Part shown: positions 7,203 to 15,255 of the stretch, one piece after another | Position numbering within the stretch: the stretch's first letter is position 1 | How the letters are laid out: every line of letters begins with the position of its first letter | DNA from: an uncultured Eubacteriales bacterium | Lineage (GTDB): Bacteria; Bacillota; Clostridia; Oscillospirales; Acutalibacteraceae | DNA length: 18,141 nt | Assembly (NCBI GenBank): GCA_948823415.1 | Contig: CAQKRU010000010.1 | Location: forward strand, 9,248 to 27,388 | Direction of reading: 5' to 3' | Program-made: the position numbers and the translations under genes | The notes under the pieces: generated by a model | Told to the model about the DNA's origin: nothing | Database searches by the model: none | Seen by the model: the letters and a program-made list of their open reading frames with translations, nothing else

Positions 7203-7257
7203 TTCCAAATTAACCAAACGCCCGATTTTTACATATCTTGCCGTAGGGGTGATGTGT

Positions 7258-7620
7258 ATGTGCGAGGCTTTGCTTGGCCTGACTGTGGCGTGCCTGGCGG
7301 TATTTGGGCTGGTAGAGGCCTTCATGGCCATATCGATGGCGTTCTTAAGCCGGCCGGACTTAAAAGAGGGCTTCATGCTGATTTTGCCAGTCTGTGGGCA
7401 CGATGAGGCAATCGAAATGACGCTGAGAGGCTTGGTGGCGGATGCAAAATGGCTTGGCGACGGAGGAAAGCCGCAACGAGTAATCTGCCTAGATTTGGGA
7501 CTCGACGCAGAAACCCGAAAAATTTGCAAAATTTTTAGCGAAGAGTACGACTTCATCGAGCTGCACTCGCTGCAGACCTTCAACGAAGCAATGGAGCAAG
7601 CCGCAGCAACCGCAAGATGA
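7258..7620 (+). CDS. Small membrane-anchored protein with a glycosyltransferase-like fragment, function unknown
   Basis: About 120 aa. ATG 7258 is preferred because AGGGG (7245-7249) is 8 nt away; the in-frame GTG 7249 and ATG 7252 are too close to that site. Residues ~2-27 form one strongly hydrophobic helix (ALLGLTVACLAVFGLVEAFMAISMAFL). The cytoplasmic remainder begins FMLILPVCGHDEAIEMTLRGL, continues VICLDLGLDAETRKICKIF, and ends FIELHSLQTFNEAMEQ. This alternation looks like the first beta-alpha-beta part of a GT-A/Rossmann-like domain (compare the ILPV...E..L...L opening of family 2 glycosyltransferases), but the DxD motif and acceptor half are absent, so catalysis is doubtful. I do not recognise a named family. 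It lies between metK and addB and ends inside a terminator hairpin. The frame on the opposite strand is a shadow. Confidence 0.6.
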   Translation: MCEALLGLTVACLAVFGLVEAFMAISMAFLSRPDLKEGFMLILPVCGHDEAIEMTLRGLVADAKWLGDGGKPQRVICLDLGLDAETRKICKIFSEEYDFIELHSLQTFNEAMEQAAATAR

Positions 7621-7648
7621 CCAGTTTTTTGGCCATCTTTTGATTTTT
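7614..7648 (+). terminator. Intrinsic terminator of the metK unit
   Basis: AAGATGACC (7614-7622) pairs with GGCCATCTT (7631-7639) as a 9-bp stem with one A-C mismatch and an 8-nt loop, followed by TTGATTTTT. The TGA stop of the small TM protein is inside the left arm. The right arm overlaps the likely -35 region of the addB promoter. Confidence 0.72.
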
Positions 7649-7658
7649 GTGCTATAAT
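7629..7658 (+). promoter_or_regulatory. Extended -10 promoter of addBA
   Basis: A perfect TATAAT (7653-7658) carries the extended -10 element TGC directly before it (7650-7652). The -35 match is weak (TTGGCC at 7629-7634, 18-nt spacer), which is common for extended -10 promoters. Predicted transcription starts near 7665, about 60 nt upstream of the addB ATG. The element lies in the tail of the preceding terminator. Confidence 0.65.
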
Positions 7659-7725
7659 TTTGGTGTGAAGAAGGCCGCGACGAGGCCAAAAGCCACGAAT
7701 CATGCAGAGATTTAGGAGACGCGCG

Positions 7726-10700
7726 ATGTTGCAATTTATTTTGGGGCGGGCAGGATCTGGAAAAACGGTTAAAATACAAGAAATCATTGCGGATTTGGTG
7801 CAGAACGGAGCCGAAAAACTACTGCTTATTGTGCCGGAGCAAAGTTCGTTTGAAACGGAGAAAGCCATGCTGACGTTTTTGGGGGAGCAAGGGGCGTCAA
7901 ATGTACGAGTGGCGACGTTTACAAGGTTGATCGAGTTGGTGTTTAGGCAGACTGGCGGGGGACTTGGGCAACGAATAAGCAAAGGCGACCGAAACTTACT
8001 GATGAGCTTGGCGATCGACAAGGTGGCCGGCAGATTGGCGATGTATAGGGGACAGGCGGGCAAGCTAGAGTTTGTAGAGATGATGGTTGCGGCGCTGTCG
8101 GAGTTTAAAATGTGCAACGTTGATTATAATTCTCTTTTGGAAATTTCAAACGCGGTGGAGGACCCGATTTTACGGGCGAAAATGCAGGATACGGCGCTAA
8201 TTTTAGAGGCATATGAAAGCTTGCTGCAGAGTGCTCACAGCGACCCGCTGGATGATCTTACCCGACTGGCGCAGAGATTGGCTCAGTGTGATAGCTTTTT
8301 TGGCGGATACACCGTGATGTTTGACGGTTTTGAGGGGTTTACTCCGCAGCAGATGGCCATTATTGAGATAATTTTGAAGCAGAGTGAAAATTGTTATATA
8401 AGCTTATGCACTGACGCGACGGGATTCTTGGACGATGACTTTAGCTTGTTTGCGCCGATAAATCGCACTGCAAAGAGGATTTTAAACATTGCCAAGAGTA
8501 ATAACTTGCAAGTGAATGAGCCGATTTGCCTAGAAAAATCGAGGAGATTCAAGGGTAATGGCTTAAAAACATTGGAGGCACGCGTATTTCGCCCGAAGAA
8601 AGAGCCATTTTGCGAGGAAATCGGCGACGTTTTGATTTTTAGAGGGAGGACGAAGTACGAGGAGGCGGACTTTGTTTGCCGGACGATTCGACGTTTGGTT
8701 TGCGAGAATGGCTATAAATACGGGGATTTTGCGGTGGTTACGCGGAACGAAGAGACTTACCGCGGGATAATTGACGTCTTTTTTGAGAAGTACGAGATCC
8801 CGTATTTTATGGATCGGCGGGAGGAGATAGACGCAAAACCGCTGATGCTGACTGTGATTTACGCGCTTGAGGCGGTAAATAGCAACTTCTCGTCGGAAAG
8901 CATATTCAAGTATTTGAAGGCCGGCCTGGCGGGCGTGGCGTCGGACGACATTTTTGAGCTGGAGAATTATTGCCTGTTTTGGGTCATAACGGGCAAGCGG
9001 TGGCTTTCGGACTTCACAGCAAACCCCGATGGATACGCTCAGATGGCGACGGAGGATGAGGAAAAGCTTGCCAAGCTAAACGGGCTGCGGAAGGAAGTCA
9101 TCACCCCGCTAGCAGAGCTAAGAGAGAAAATAGCCGACGCAACGGGAGACGCGATAACCAAGGCCATGTATGGATTTTTGGAAGCTATCAAAATCGTTGA
9201 AAATTTGAAGACCTTTTGCCAAAATTTAAATGCATCTGGACAGGGCAAAATTGCCGAAGAACAGCCGCGGATATGGGAAATCTTGATCGAAATTTTTGAC
9301 AAAATGGCGGCCATTTTAAAGGAGCAAAAAATATCGCCAAAAAAGTACGCAAAGCTCCTGAAGCTCGTCATAAACTCTAACGATGTGGCATTTATCCCGC
9401 ACCGAATCGACGAGGTTGACTTTGGCTCAATAGATAGAGTGCGAGCGGAAGGCGTGAAAGTCGCGTTTTTGATTGGCGCATTTGAGGGGGAGTTTCCACG
9501 AATCCCGGCAGCTAGCGGAATATTTAATGATAAGCAGCGTAAACAGCTCATTGCAATGGGATTGCCGCTCTATGACTCACTTGAAGGGCTATCGGGCAAC
9601 GAGCGATTTTTGGCCTACAAGGCGATGGCGATGCCATCGGACAAGCTTTATATAACGTGGTCGAGCTCCACGAGCTTGGGTGGCGCGAAATCGGCGTCGG
9701 AGATAGTCCGGGAGGCAAAATTTGTGTTGCCAAAGGCGAAGTGCCTGGACGCCTATTCGGCAAGGCTAACCGACGAGGTTTGGGCTCGCAAGCCGGCATT
9801 TGAGATTTGCGTACGGCACTGGAATGACGCTTCTCGGTTTTCTCAAACATTGAAGCAATTTTTTGTCCGGGACGAAGCCCATAGTTATGCCGAAAGGTTA
9901 GAGTCGGTAAAAAAGGTTGCGTCGAATTTGCCGATTAAATTAACATCCGTGCAAGGAGCAAACAATCTATTTGGTGAGGACATCAGGGTTTCGGCGTCGC
10001 AGATAGAAAAGTTTTATCTGTGCAAATTTGCCTATTTTTGCAAATACGGCCTTTTGGCCAAGGACCGCAAGGAGGCCCGATTTGACGCCCTGCAGTATGG
10101 CAACGTGGTCCATTTTATTTTTGAGAAAGTGCTGAGAAAATACGCGGCGGAAGAGATCTTGAAATTTTCTAAAAAAGAATTATTAAGCGCGATAAAAGGC
10201 GTCTTAAAGGGATATATAGAGAAAGATTTGGGCGGTTGGACGGAAAAAACCGAGAGATTCCGGTATTTGCTCGACAGAGTCGCAAAGTCAGCGGTTTCGC
10301 TGGTTGCCCACATGGCGGGGGAACTCGCCCAAAGCGCGTTTTTGCCAGTGGGGTTTGAGCTAAAACTTTCGGGTAACGGCATAGAACCGTTAAAGTTAAG
10401 GCTGACTAATGGGCGAAATGTGATTGTAGAGGGAAAGATAGACCGAATCGACGTGATGCGACAAGCAGAACAGCGCTTTGTGAGGGTCATCGACTACAAA
10501 ACCGGAGCAAAGGAGTTTCGGCTGGCGGACGTCCTGCACGGGCTGAATTTGCAGATGCTCATATACCTGGAGGCCGCATGCCAGGCCGCGGCAAAAAGAT
10601 CGGGTTCAGTGATACCCGCAGGAGTACTGTATTTGCCGTCAGTTTCGCCGGTGTTGAATTTGGACCGCGACGAGAATTTGGCGAAGCTAGAGAACGAAAA

Positions 10701-11088
10701 ATCGAAAAAACTGCGAATGAATGGGCTAATATTAAATGATCAGCAGGTGATTTTGGGGATGGAGCCCGACGGCAGGGGAAGGTATATTCCGGTTGTGATG
10801 AAAGATGGCAAGGCGAAGGGGTGTGACTCGTTGGTTGACGTTGCTCAGATGGATGCAATCATGCGGCATGTTGATGGGCTTATTATATTGATGGCGGAGC
10901 AGCTTCAGAGTGGGAATATCTCAGCACAGCCGGCTAAAGGGGACTATGATGCATGCGAATTTTGCGAGTACAAAGCGGCGTGCGCGCACTTTAAAGATGA
11001 CTCTGGGCGTAGGGTTGAGAAAGTTGACCGTGACGAATTTTTCAAAAAGCTAGAATCGGGGCAGAACGGGGGTGAGGGCAATGCCTGA
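7726..11088 (+). CDS. addB: AddB subunit of the AddAB helicase-nuclease
   Basis: A protein of 1120 aa (Bacillus AddB is about 1166). AddB pairs with AddA to resect double-strand ends to a Chi-like site for RecA loading. It starts LQFILGRAGSGKT with a Walker A at 7-14; AddB has a helicase-like fold but is believed not to be the working motor. The C-terminal RecB-type nuclease domain shows EGKIDRIDV (D906) and VIDYKTG (D923, K925). Four cysteines match the Fe-S cluster staple of AddB: C766 in the FYLCKFAYF context, and C1077, C1080 and C1086 in CEFCEYKAAC. ATG 7726 is chosen over 7702 because TAGGAG lies 7 nt upstream and the family begins at this point. The stop overlaps the addA start, which implies translational coupling. 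Confidence 0.96.
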   Translation: MLQFILGRAGSGKTVKIQEIIADLVQNGAEKLLLIVPEQSSFETEKAMLTFLGEQGASNVRVATFTRLIELVFRQTGGGLGQRISKGDRNLLMSLAIDKVAGRLAMYRGQAGKLEFVEMMVAALSEFKMCNVDYNSLLEISNAVEDPILRAKMQDTALILEAYESLLQSAHSDPLDDLTRLAQRLAQCDSFFGGYTVMFDGFEGFTPQQMAIIEIILKQSENCYISLCTDATGFLDDDFSLFAPINRTAKRILNIAKSNNLQVNEPICLEKSRRFKGNGLKTLEARVFRPKKEPFCEEIGDVLIFRGRTKYEEADFVCRTIRRLVCENGYKYGDFAVVTRNEETYRGIIDVFFEKYEIPYFMDRREEIDAKPLMLTVIYALEAVNSNFSSESIFKYLKAGLAGVASDDIFELENYCLFWVITGKRWLSDFTANPDGYAQMATEDEEKLAKLNGLRKEVITPLAELREKIADATGDAITKAMYGFLEAIKIVENLKTFCQNLNASGQGKIAEEQPRIWEILIEIFDKMAAILKEQKISPKKYAKLLKLVINSNDVAFIPHRIDEVDFGSIDRVRAEGVKVAFLIGAFEGEFPRIPAASGIFNDKQRKQLIAMGLPLYDSLEGLSGNERFLAYKAMAMPSDKLYITWSSSTSLGGAKSASEIVREAKFVLPKAKCLDAYSARLTDEVWARKPAFEICVRHWNDASRFSQTLKQFFVRDEAHSYAERLESVKKVASNLPIKLTSVQGANNLFGEDIRVSASQIEKFYLCKFAYFCKYGLLAKDRKEARFDALQYGNVVHFIFEKVLRKYAAEEILKFSKKELLSAIKGVLKGYIEKDLGGWTEKTERFRYLLDRVAKSAVSLVAHMAGELAQSAFLPVGFELKLSGNGIEPLKLRLTNGRNVIVEGKIDRIDVMRQAEQRFVRVIDYKTGAKEFRLADVLHGLNLQMLIYLEAACQAAAKRSGSVIPAGVLYLPSVSPVLNLDRDENLAKLENEKSKKLRMNGLILNDQQVILGMEPDGRGRYIPVVMKDGKAKGCDSLVDVAQMDAIMRHVDGLIILMAEQLQSGNISAQPAKGDYDACEFCEYKAACAHFKDDSGRRVEKVDRDEFFKKLESGQNGGEGNA

Positions 11089-14000
11089 GCGGGCGTGGAC
11101 GAAGGAGCAGCAAGCGGCCATAAGCGCCAAAGGTGGGGCGGTTTTGGTGTCTGCGGCGGCCGGATCGGGCAAGACGGCGGTTTTGGTTGAGCGAGTGATT
11201 CAAATTTTGACGGACAAGGCCAACCCGTGTGACGCGGACAAACTTTTGGTCGTGACGTTCACAAAGGCCGCTGCTGCGGAGATGAAAGAGCGAATCAACG
11301 CGAGAATATCGGAGCTGCTGCTCCTCGAGCCGGACAACAGAAATTTGCAGCGGCAAAAAATCATGCTCGCGCACGCGCACATAAGCACGATCCACGGCTT
11401 TTGCAACGAGCTGATAAAGGAGAATTTTTACGAGCTTGACATATCGCCGGACTTCCGAATTGCCGACGAAAACGAGATGCCCCTTTTAAAGAATGAGGCA
11501 ATGCAGCTGGTGTTGGAGGAGTTTTACAAGAAGGCATCGAAGCAGTTTTTCACGCTGGTCGAGACATTTAGCGCCGGCAGAGATGATCAAAGGCTAACTG
11601 GCACCGTTTTGACGCTGTACGACTTTATCCGCTCGCACCCGTTCCCGCAAAAGTGGTTTGAGGACAAGCTGCGCGCCTATAGGGAGCAGCAGAGCGTGAG
11701 CAAAACCGTATTTGCGCGAATTTTAATCGATTATGCGAAAATGGCGATCGGGTATGGCGTGGAACTGATGAAAGATTCTTTGTCCGCAGCACAATGGAAT
11801 GAGAAAATCCGGGCAAGCTACGAAGAGACGCTGTTCTGCGATAAATCGCTGCTTGAAGGCATAAAAGCCGCGGTAATTAGCGAAGACTGGGATACCATCT
11901 CTGCAACGCTGAAGGTGTCGGAATTTGGTGCACTAAAGCGATTAACCGGTGGCGCTGACGAGGCATTAAAGCTGAAGATTTTGCATAACCGACAAAAGGT
12001 AAAGAGCATTGTAAAGGACTTGACGCGACTTTTTTACCAAAATGAAGAGCAGTGCTTGGCGGATTTGCGGGAGATTGAGCCGATTATAAGTGAGCTTTTT
12101 GGCTTGATAGAGGCTTTTATCCGGCAAGTTGATGATTTGAAAAGCGAGAAAAATATCGTAGACTTTGGAGATTTAGAGTATTTGGTGCTAAAATTGCTAG
12201 TGCGGCAGACTGATTGCGGGTTTGAAAGGACTGAAATTGCGCGAAATCTCACGGAGCAGTTCGAATTTGTGATGGTGGATGAGTATCAAGACACCAACGA
12301 GGCGCAGGATTTGATCTTTCGGGCGGTTTCGAGGGACGAGGAAAACCTCTTTGTGGTGGGCGACATAAAGCAAAGCATCTACGGGTTCCGCCAAGCCATG
12401 CCGGAAATCTTTTTGCGAAGGAAGCAAAAGTGCCGTTCGTTCGACGCGAAAAAGGCAGAGTACCCGGCAAAAATTATTCTGGATAAGAATTTTAGAAGCA
12501 GAGAAGGGATTCTGGCGGCGACTAATTTTATTTTTGCTCAGCTGATGTCCAGAACGATGGGCGAAATCAAGTACAACAAAGAGGAAAAGCTGGCATTGGG
12601 CGCGGTGTATGAAGAAAAATCTGCGCTGAGAATGCCGGCCGGTGAGGCAGACGCCGACGTAGAGATAAAAATAATTGACATGTCCGGAGCGCCCAAAGAT
12701 GGCATGAACGCCTGCGAGGCGCGGGAGATAGCAAAAACGATAGCCAAAATGATCGGTGAAGAGTACAAAGTAAAGGACAAGGAAGAGTATCGGCCGGCGA
12801 CATATGGGGACTTTTGCATTTTGCTGAGGAGCGCGAACAAGCACGCCGCGGAATTTGTCGATGAGCTGAAGCTGTGTGGCATCCCGGCCTGGGCGGACAC
12901 TTCCGGCAGCTTTTTTGAGGCGCCAGAGATTGCGACCATGCTCTCGCTGTTAAAGGTCATAGACAACCCCGTTCAAGATATACCGCTAATCTCTGCACTT
13001 TTGAGTCCGATATTTGCCTTTACGGCCGACGATTTGAGCAAGATTCGAGTGGAGGAAAAAACTTTACCGTTATATTTTGCGCTAAAAAGGCACGCAGAGC
13101 GCGGCAATTTGCAATGCAAGACGTTTTTGGATGAAATTAACAGATATAGGAATTTGGCATCAACCTGGCCGTCGTACAAGCTGATCCAGCACATATACGA
13201 CAAGACGGGCTATACGGCGTTGGTGCAGGCCATGGAGGGCGGCCAGCTGCGGCTAAACAACTTGCGACTGCTGCTAGAATACGCGAGGAGCTACGAGGCT
13301 TCGGGCTACAAGGGGTTGGCGGGGTTTATCCGATTTATAGAAAAGTTGGAGCGCCAAAAAGTTGACATGCCTGCAGCAGGCGCCATTTCGGCAAATGCAA
13401 ATGTTGTAAAGGTGATGAGCATACATCGGTCGAAGGGTCTCGAGTTTCCAATCTGTTTTTTGGCGAACTGCTCGAGAAAGTTCAACAAGGATTTCGGGGA
13501 CATCCTGCTAAACCCGGACCTTGGGGTGGGCATCAAGCTGCTGGACCGCCAGCATTTGCGGAAATACACCACGTTCCAGCGGGACGCCGTGAGGCTGGAC
13601 CTTGACAAAAAGGGCATGTCAGAGGAACTTCGCGTGCTCTACGTTGCAATGACGCGGGCCAGAGAGAGGCTTATCATGCTGACGTCGCTAAAGAACCCCG
13701 AGACGACGCTGTCCAAACTGAGTTTGCAGATTTTGAACGCACCACAAATCTCGCCATACGTGGTAGGATCGGCAAACAGTTTTTCGGACTGGCTGTTGCT
13801 GTGCGCGTTAAGGCACCCAAGCGGACAAAAACTTCGAGAGCTGGCGGGAATGAGCAGCGAACTTGTGATAAAAGATGGTGCAAAATGGAAGATCGAGATT
13901 GTGACCCCGGAGGGCGATGAGGAGATCAAAATGGCAGAAAAAGCGACCCTAGAGCCCGAAGAATCGGTGATAGATGAGGAATTATTGAGCAAAATAAAGC

Positions 14001-14653
14001 GCCGGCTAAACTACGTGTATGAATACGAGGAGCTGGCAAAAATCCCGCCAAAGGTGGCGGTTTCGGACTTAGTCTCGCAGAACAACGACCAAACGGTTAA
14101 CTTTGACTTTGCAAAAAGGCCGGCGTTTTTGTCGGGGGCGAGCTTAACTCCGGCGCAGAAAGGTTCGGCGCTGCACGCATTTATGCAGTTTGCGGACTTT
14201 AACCGTGCCCGAGAAAATCTTGAAAAAGAGATAAAATATTTGCAAGAATGCGGATTTATTGCCAAGGAACAGGGAGAATCTTTAAACAGAGTGCAGCTGA
14301 CCGAGTTTTTAAACAGCACCTTGTGCCGCAGAATCTTGGCCTCGCCCAATGTTGTGCGGGAGTACCAGTTCACGGTGAACATCAGCGCTTCGGATGTGTT
14401 GCCGGACATCGATAAAAAATTTGCAAAAGAAAAAGTCGTGCTGCAAGGAGCCATAGACTGCGTTTTTGAGGAGGATGGTGCCCTGGTGGTGGTGGACTAC
14501 AAAACGGACAAAGCGGACTCTGCTGAGTTTTTTAAAGAACACTACGGCAAACAATTAGAACTATACGCCAACGCAATAGAGAAATGTACAGGAAAAACGG
14601 CGTCCCAAAAGATTTTATATTCATTTTACACAGGAACCGAAATTTTTTTATAA
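11081..14653 (+). CDS. addA: AddA subunit (UvrD-like helicase plus nuclease) of AddAB
   Basis: A protein of 1190 aa, near the usual ~1200-1230. It is the SF1A 3'-5' motor of the AddAB complex. Motifs in order: Q-motif WTKEQQAAI (6-14), Walker A AAAGSGKT (25-32), Ia VVTFTKAAAAEMKERI, Walker B VDEYQDTNE (D400, E401), III GDIKQSIYGFRQA, IV LDKNFRS, V MSIHRSKGLEFP, VI LYVAMTRARERL. The C-terminal RecB-type nuclease has KGSALHAFMQ, GAIDCVF (D1126) and VVDYKTDK (D1139, K1141), so the nuclease looks active. ATG 11081 overlaps the last 8 bases of addB and has a G-rich ribosome binding site (GGGGGTGAGGG) inside addB; the in-frame GTG 11072 is an alternative. No separate promoter is seen, and there is no clear terminator after it; a new promoter for secG follows instead. 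Confidence 0.97.
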   Translation: MPERAWTKEQQAAISAKGGAVLVSAAAGSGKTAVLVERVIQILTDKANPCDADKLLVVTFTKAAAAEMKERINARISELLLLEPDNRNLQRQKIMLAHAHISTIHGFCNELIKENFYELDISPDFRIADENEMPLLKNEAMQLVLEEFYKKASKQFFTLVETFSAGRDDQRLTGTVLTLYDFIRSHPFPQKWFEDKLRAYREQQSVSKTVFARILIDYAKMAIGYGVELMKDSLSAAQWNEKIRASYEETLFCDKSLLEGIKAAVISEDWDTISATLKVSEFGALKRLTGGADEALKLKILHNRQKVKSIVKDLTRLFYQNEEQCLADLREIEPIISELFGLIEAFIRQVDDLKSEKNIVDFGDLEYLVLKLLVRQTDCGFERTEIARNLTEQFEFVMVDEYQDTNEAQDLIFRAVSRDEENLFVVGDIKQSIYGFRQAMPEIFLRRKQKCRSFDAKKAEYPAKIILDKNFRSREGILAATNFIFAQLMSRTMGEIKYNKEEKLALGAVYEEKSALRMPAGEADADVEIKIIDMSGAPKDGMNACEAREIAKTIAKMIGEEYKVKDKEEYRPATYGDFCILLRSANKHAAEFVDELKLCGIPAWADTSGSFFEAPEIATMLSLLKVIDNPVQDIPLISALLSPIFAFTADDLSKIRVEEKTLPLYFALKRHAERGNLQCKTFLDEINRYRNLASTWPSYKLIQHIYDKTGYTALVQAMEGGQLRLNNLRLLLEYARSYEASGYKGLAGFIRFIEKLERQKVDMPAAGAISANANVVKVMSIHRSKGLEFPICFLANCSRKFNKDFGDILLNPDLGVGIKLLDRQHLRKYTTFQRDAVRLDLDKKGMSEELRVLYVAMTRARERLIMLTSLKNPETTLSKLSLQILNAPQISPYVVGSANSFSDWLLLCALRHPSGQKLRELAGMSSELVIKDGAKWKIEIVTPEGDEEIKMAEKATLEPEESVIDEELLSKIKRRLNYVYEYEELAKIPPKVAVSDLVSQNNDQTVNFDFAKRPAFLSGASLTPAQKGSALHAFMQFADFNRARENLEKEIKYLQECGFIAKEQGESLNRVQLTEFLNSTLCRRILASPNVVREYQFTVNISASDVLPDIDKKFAKEKVVLQGAIDCVFEEDGALVVVDYKTDKADSAEFFKEHYGKQLELYANAIEKCTGKTASQKILYSFYTGTEIFL

Positions 14654-14661
14654 TTTTTATA

Positions 14662-14690
14662 TTGCAACTGCTTGTTTGTTGTGATATCAT
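14662..14690 (+). promoter_or_regulatory. Sigma-A-type promoter of secG
   Basis: TTGCAA (14662-14667), a 17-nt spacer and TATCAT (14685-14690) lie just after addA. The predicted start near 14697 gives a leader of about 30 nt with GGAGGT at 14717-14722. Confidence 0.65.
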
Positions 14691-14728
14691 AGTCTTACAT
14701 TTCTAATGAATTTTTTGGAGGTATACTT

Positions 14729-14974
14729 ATGGACGCAGTTCAAATGACTCTTGGAATAGTTTTGTTAGTGTTTTCTGCCGCAATTGTGCTCGTCGTTCTT
14801 TTGCAAGAAGGGCATCAGCACAACGCAGGAGAAGCCGGCGAGGTAAAAGAGACCTTTTATACCAGAAACAAATCGCGGTCTTTGGAGGTCTTTTTGGAGC
14901 GCTGGACAAAGTTTATAGCAGTAGGATTCTTCTTGCTAGTCATAGCGCTCAATGCGGTGCTGTTCTTTCTGTGA
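14729..14974 (+). CDS. secG: Preprotein translocase subunit SecG
   Basis: The protein has 81 aa with two hydrophobic helices, at about residues 5-26 and 61-81, joined by a polar loop. SecG is the small accessory subunit of the SecYEG channel in the cytoplasmic membrane. The loop and second-helix entry ETFYTRNKSRSLEVFLERWTKFIAVGFFLL fit the clostridial SecG pattern (ETFF-KNK-R-LD--LER-TK). The usual glycine-rich loop after the first helix is reduced here to LQEGHQHNAGEAGE, which is a divergence. GGAGGT stands 6 nt before the ATG and a good promoter lies upstream. In many Firmicutes secG is followed by rnr and smpB; here it is followed by a long non-coding spacer instead. Confidence 0.82.
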   Translation: MDAVQMTLGIVLLVFSAAIVLVVLLQEGHQHNAGEAGEVKETFYTRNKSRSLEVFLERWTKFIAVGFFLLVIALNAVLFFL

Positions 14975-15092
14975 TTTTAACTTTGTACCGGCCGATTTAA
15001 TTTAGCATTAAATTTAGTTTTAGTGAGAATAAAAGCTTCACCCTTTTTTCTTTTAAAAGACGAATGAGTAAGATAAAGGGGATTGTTTTTAC

Positions 15093-15218
15093 GTGAGGTT
15101 TGCGAGGTCCCCTGTCGCTGCTTTTGCAGGTTTGATGGGGGCTTTATTTTTGTCGCAGTGTGTCGCAGTGTGGATAATTAAATTTACGATGTCAAAAAAG
15201 GTAGGGATAAGGACTTAA
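15093..15218 (+). CDS. Possible 41-aa small membrane protein (doubtful)
   Basis: A GTG-initiated frame, stop TAA at 15216-15218. The peptide has a basic N-terminus (MRFARS), a hydrophobic stretch of about 23 residues (PVAAFAGLMGALFLSQCVAVWII) and a basic tail (KFTMSKKVGIRT), an arrangement typical of single-span small proteins. AGGGGA at 15077-15082 is 10 nt before the GTG and could be the ribosome binding site. Against it: the frame runs through a strong terminator hairpin with a T-rich tail and through a 10-bp tandem duplication, which would shift the frame when gained or lost. I recognise no family. It is listed because it would otherwise be missed. Confidence 0.2.
   Translation: MRFARSPVAAFAGLMGALFLSQCVAVWIIKFTMSKKVGIRT
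15107..15149 (+). terminator. Intrinsic terminator downstream of secG
   Basis: GTCCCC (15107-15112) pairs with GGGGGC (15137-15142), with an inner stem CTGC/GCAG (15118-15121 with 15126-15129, TTTT loop) across an internal loop, followed by the T-rich run TTTATTTTT. It would end secG transcripts, or a separate small RNA, 130-170 bases past the secG stop. The left arm can instead pair with an upstream G-run (see findings), so termination may be conditional. Confidence 0.6.
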
Positions 15219-15240
15219 AAAAGATCTGTATTATTAAAAA

Positions 15241-15255
15241 TGTAATTATATTACA
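15241..15255. promoter_or_regulatory. Perfect dyad TGTAATTATATTACA, candidate operator
   Basis: Two 6-bp arms, TGTAAT and ATTACA, flank a 3-bp centre. This is a size and symmetry typical of binding sites for dimeric helix-turn-helix repressors. It lies about 118 bp upstream of the DUF2508 start. A TATATT inside it could overlap a -10 box, but no matching -35 was found. The cognate regulator is unknown. Confidence 0.35.

Noticed and set aside
7188..8117. A 309-codon open frame on the minus strand across the small TM gene and the addB start
   Set aside because: Ser/Ala/Pro-rich shadow with no motifs; the plus strand has ribosome binding sites, a terminator, a promoter and the AddB Walker A in the same stretch.
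14975..15150. tmRNA, 6S RNA or SRP RNA after secG
   Set aside because: No tRNA-like ends, no tmRNA tag frame, no SRP GGAAG-type tetraloop region and no convincing 6S-type central bubble were found by eye.
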